DNA of 64,000 nt from the NCBI GenBank assembly GCA_017408825.1, contig JAFQTX010000037.1:62001-126000 (forward strand), written 5' to 3'. The notes beneath the pieces are model-generated. The model ran no database searches. It was not told where the DNA came from and was given only the letters and a program-made list of their open reading frames with translations. Origin of the DNA: Alistipes sp. (GTDB lineage Bacteria > Bacteroidota > Bacteroidia > Bacteroidales > Rikenellaceae). Below are positions 62,625 to 64,000 of this stretch, in pieces; position 1 is the first letter of the stretch, and every line of letters begins with the position of its first letter. Position numbers and translations under genes: made by a program.

Positions 62625-64000
62625 TTATCTGGGTCTACCGCCACCACCAGGGCCACCACCCTGTGAGCCTATGGTTGTAACCACACTACTTGGCGTAAAG
62701 CTTGTTAGCTGAGTACCAGAACTCCACACTCCACCAGAGTACCAACCATGCCACATATCATCATAGCCTGATAGCGTACCCGAAGACTCTACCCTATAGC
62801 TTGAGCCTTGAATAAGCGCTGGTGAGGAGAAGAAGAAATTAGCACCACTTATTTGGAAAGGCACTTCAAAGGTAAGTATTGGCTGCGACTGACCGTCAAG
62901 CACAGCAAGCATCTGACCTACTGACACAGACACACCACCATACGACACCGCACATTGTTTACTCTGTGTCGATGGCGTAGACTGCAAAGTGGCGCCGTAA
63001 CCAATCACCGTACCACCATTAATCTTGAAATTGTTGCTATTATCAACATCTATACCGGCCTCGGGAGCGCCCTTGGAGCTAACGCCAATCACAAGGCCAC
63101 CATCAACAGTAAGGGTTCCGTTACAATCTATACCATCATTATTTGAGGAGCGAGCATAGAGACGACCACCAGTAATCGTAAGTGCCGATGCAGCATTTAT
63201 AGCATCGTCGTAAGCATCAATAACAATATCGCCCCCCGAAATGGTGATAGATGACTTGCTCTCGAGTCCCTCCGAACCCTCGCTACGTCCTGTAACCGAG
63301 ATATTCAGTTCTCCTCCTGAGATCACAACATTACCATCTGCCTTAACACCTTTGGGCGAAGAGGTGAGCTGCGACGAGTAGGTATAACGTGTTCCCAACG
63401 TTGTGATTGCGGTAGTACCACCCTTGATATATACATCGGCATCTGCATTTAGTCCCTTACATCCCGAGCCACTCGATGAAAGGATGTGGTTGCCACCCAA
63501 AATCTCGATATTAACATCTGCCTTGAGAGCCGCCGATGAGGATGTATCCATCTGCTCACTATCGTAGTAAGCATTGCCAGAGGTGGCAATATCGAGTATG
63601 CCTCCAGCAACAGTAATGTTCATATCACTTTTAACACCCTTGCCCGCAGTAGCTGCAACACGAGCATAGAGCTTACCGCCGGCGATATAGGCTCCAGTGC
63701 CATCATCCGAGTCACCCTTGACGTGAACACCATTCTTCGCCGCCGACTCCACCACAACGGTAGTTCCTGGACGCTGATAGTAGCAGCCGTCTGTGGCTAT
63801 TGCGTGGTTATACTTACCATTTACCACGATAGCACCGCTACCACTTATAATTATATTACCCTCGGCAAAAAATGCACCTTTACGATCCTCGTTAAATACT
63901 CCCGCAGGGGTATATACATCTTCGCCATAGGTAACACAATCTGTAATACGGTTGGTAGTACCCTCTGCAAGATCGACATAGATACGCTTCTTTGACTGGG
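62625..64000 (-). CDS. Carbohydrate-binding beta-helix protein, C-terminal part
   Basis: About 457 residues visible; the frame stays open to the window edge, so the N-terminus lies outside. Many tandem beta-helix turns of the form GGxLxIxxxxDGIxxxxxLxIxGG (SSITISGGDIVIDAYDDAINAASALTITGGRLYARSSNNDGIDCNGTLTVDGG), the pattern of the Cthe_2159-like carbohydrate-binding domain family. A beta-sandwich end domain and a Gly/Pro-rich C-terminus (GSQGGGPGGGGRPR) follow. Probably a surface-exposed polysaccharide-binding protein. No catalytic residues recognised. Its stop is 5 nt from the GGAGGTG hairpin. Confidence 0.82.
   Translation of the reverse strand, partial: QSKKRIYVDLAEGTTNRITDCVTYGEDVYTPAGVFNEDRKGAFFAEGNIIISGSGAIVVNGKYNHAIATDGCYYQRPGTTVVVESAAKNGVHVKGDSDDGTGAYIAGGKLYARVAATAGKGVKSDMNITVAGGILDIATSGNAYYDSEQMDTSSSAALKADVNIEILGGNHILSSSGSGCKGLNADADVYIKGGTTAITTLGTRYTYSSQLTSSPKGVKADGNVVISGGELNISVTGRSEGSEGLESKSSITISGGDIVIDAYDDAINAASALTITGGRLYARSSNNDGIDCNGTLTVDGGLVIGVSSKGAPEAGIDVDNSNNFKINGGTVIGYGATLQSTPSTQSKQCAVSYGGVSVSVGQMLAVLDGQSQPILTFEVPFQISGANFFFSSPALIQGSSYRVESSGTLSGYDDMWHGWYSGGVWSSGTQLTSFTPSSVVTTIGSQGGGPGGGGRPR

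Overview
The window is chromosomal DNA of a member of the Bacteroidota, most likely order Bacteroidales and perhaps Alistipes/Rikenellaceae-like; the genus is a guess. Several features point there. Promoters follow the TTTG-N19-21-TAnnTTTG pattern. There is a fused FeoA-FeoB with a Cys-rich partner, a 58-residue histone H1-like Hc1 protein, a Na+-pumping methylmalonyl-CoA decarboxylase operon (succinate-to-propionate route), many lipoproteins with short N-termini, and a one-piece tmRNA with a ...NNNYALAA tag. Nearly all genes look like normal core genes with strong use of GAG and CGT/CGC codons.

Layout. 1-3.2 kb: 3' end of a zinc/manganese ABC uptake operon, a secreted lipocalin-like protein, ispE and a zinc-ribbon/CD225 membrane protein. 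3.3-13.5 kb: a small conserved protein, repeat DNA, a glycoside hydrolase family 2-like protein without catalytic residues, an outer-membrane biogenesis block (OstA/LptA-like, SurA, PpiC-like lipoprotein), more repeat DNA, and a RelA/SpoT homologue. 13.6-25 kb: lipoprotein, threonine aldolase, RluB-type pseudouridine synthase, MATE exporter, an operon of PepC-CYTH-DUF362-unknown, an S41 peptidase and a ribbon-helix-helix protein. 25-36 kb: SPFH protein, YD-repeat lipoprotein, deoC, FN3 lipoprotein, OmpA/TPR lipoprotein, pnp and rpsO. 36-45 kb: ApbE, lipid kinase, AraC regulator, DsbD, histone-like protein, FeoAB and partner. 45-54 kb is the most accessory-looking stretch: an ECF sigma/anti-sigma-like pair with different codon use, a dicarboxylate/glutamate symporter, a membrane TIR protein with 14 WD40 blades followed 2 nt later by a sirtuin and an L,D-transpeptidase-like enzyme, then a 111-residue protein and a second membrane protein with a TIR-like domain. 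54-64 kb: MeaB, a thioredoxin-fold protein without CXXC, the mce-mmdADCB operon, a duplicated tmRNA 3' end with the intact tmRNA, ftsE, and the C-terminal part of a beta-helix carbohydrate-binding protein.

The most unusual content lies between genes. Three dispersed repeat families recur. (i) A composite module begins at, or within a few bases of, a stop codon with a large nested palindrome whose core is GGATGGGA-NATAC...GTATTTCCCATTC. It continues into G-rich/C-rich 9-bp arrays and TAATGGTCC-type 9-bp arrays in inverted orientation. It occurs, complete or partial, downstream of rluB, deoC, the OmpA/TPR gene, the histone-like gene, the symporter and mmdB, always with the same polarity relative to the upstream gene. 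(ii) Arrays of mini-hairpins share the tail GCTAAAGGGTAG while their stem sequences differ. (iii) A 112-bp element with 12-bp inverted ends plus an adjacent GGAGGTG hairpin is present twice, about 96% identical, downstream of unrelated genes. The best candidate for a new biological system is the TIR-WD40/sirtuin/TIR-like membrane locus (48.2-54.3 kb); its role in signalling or phage defence is inference only.
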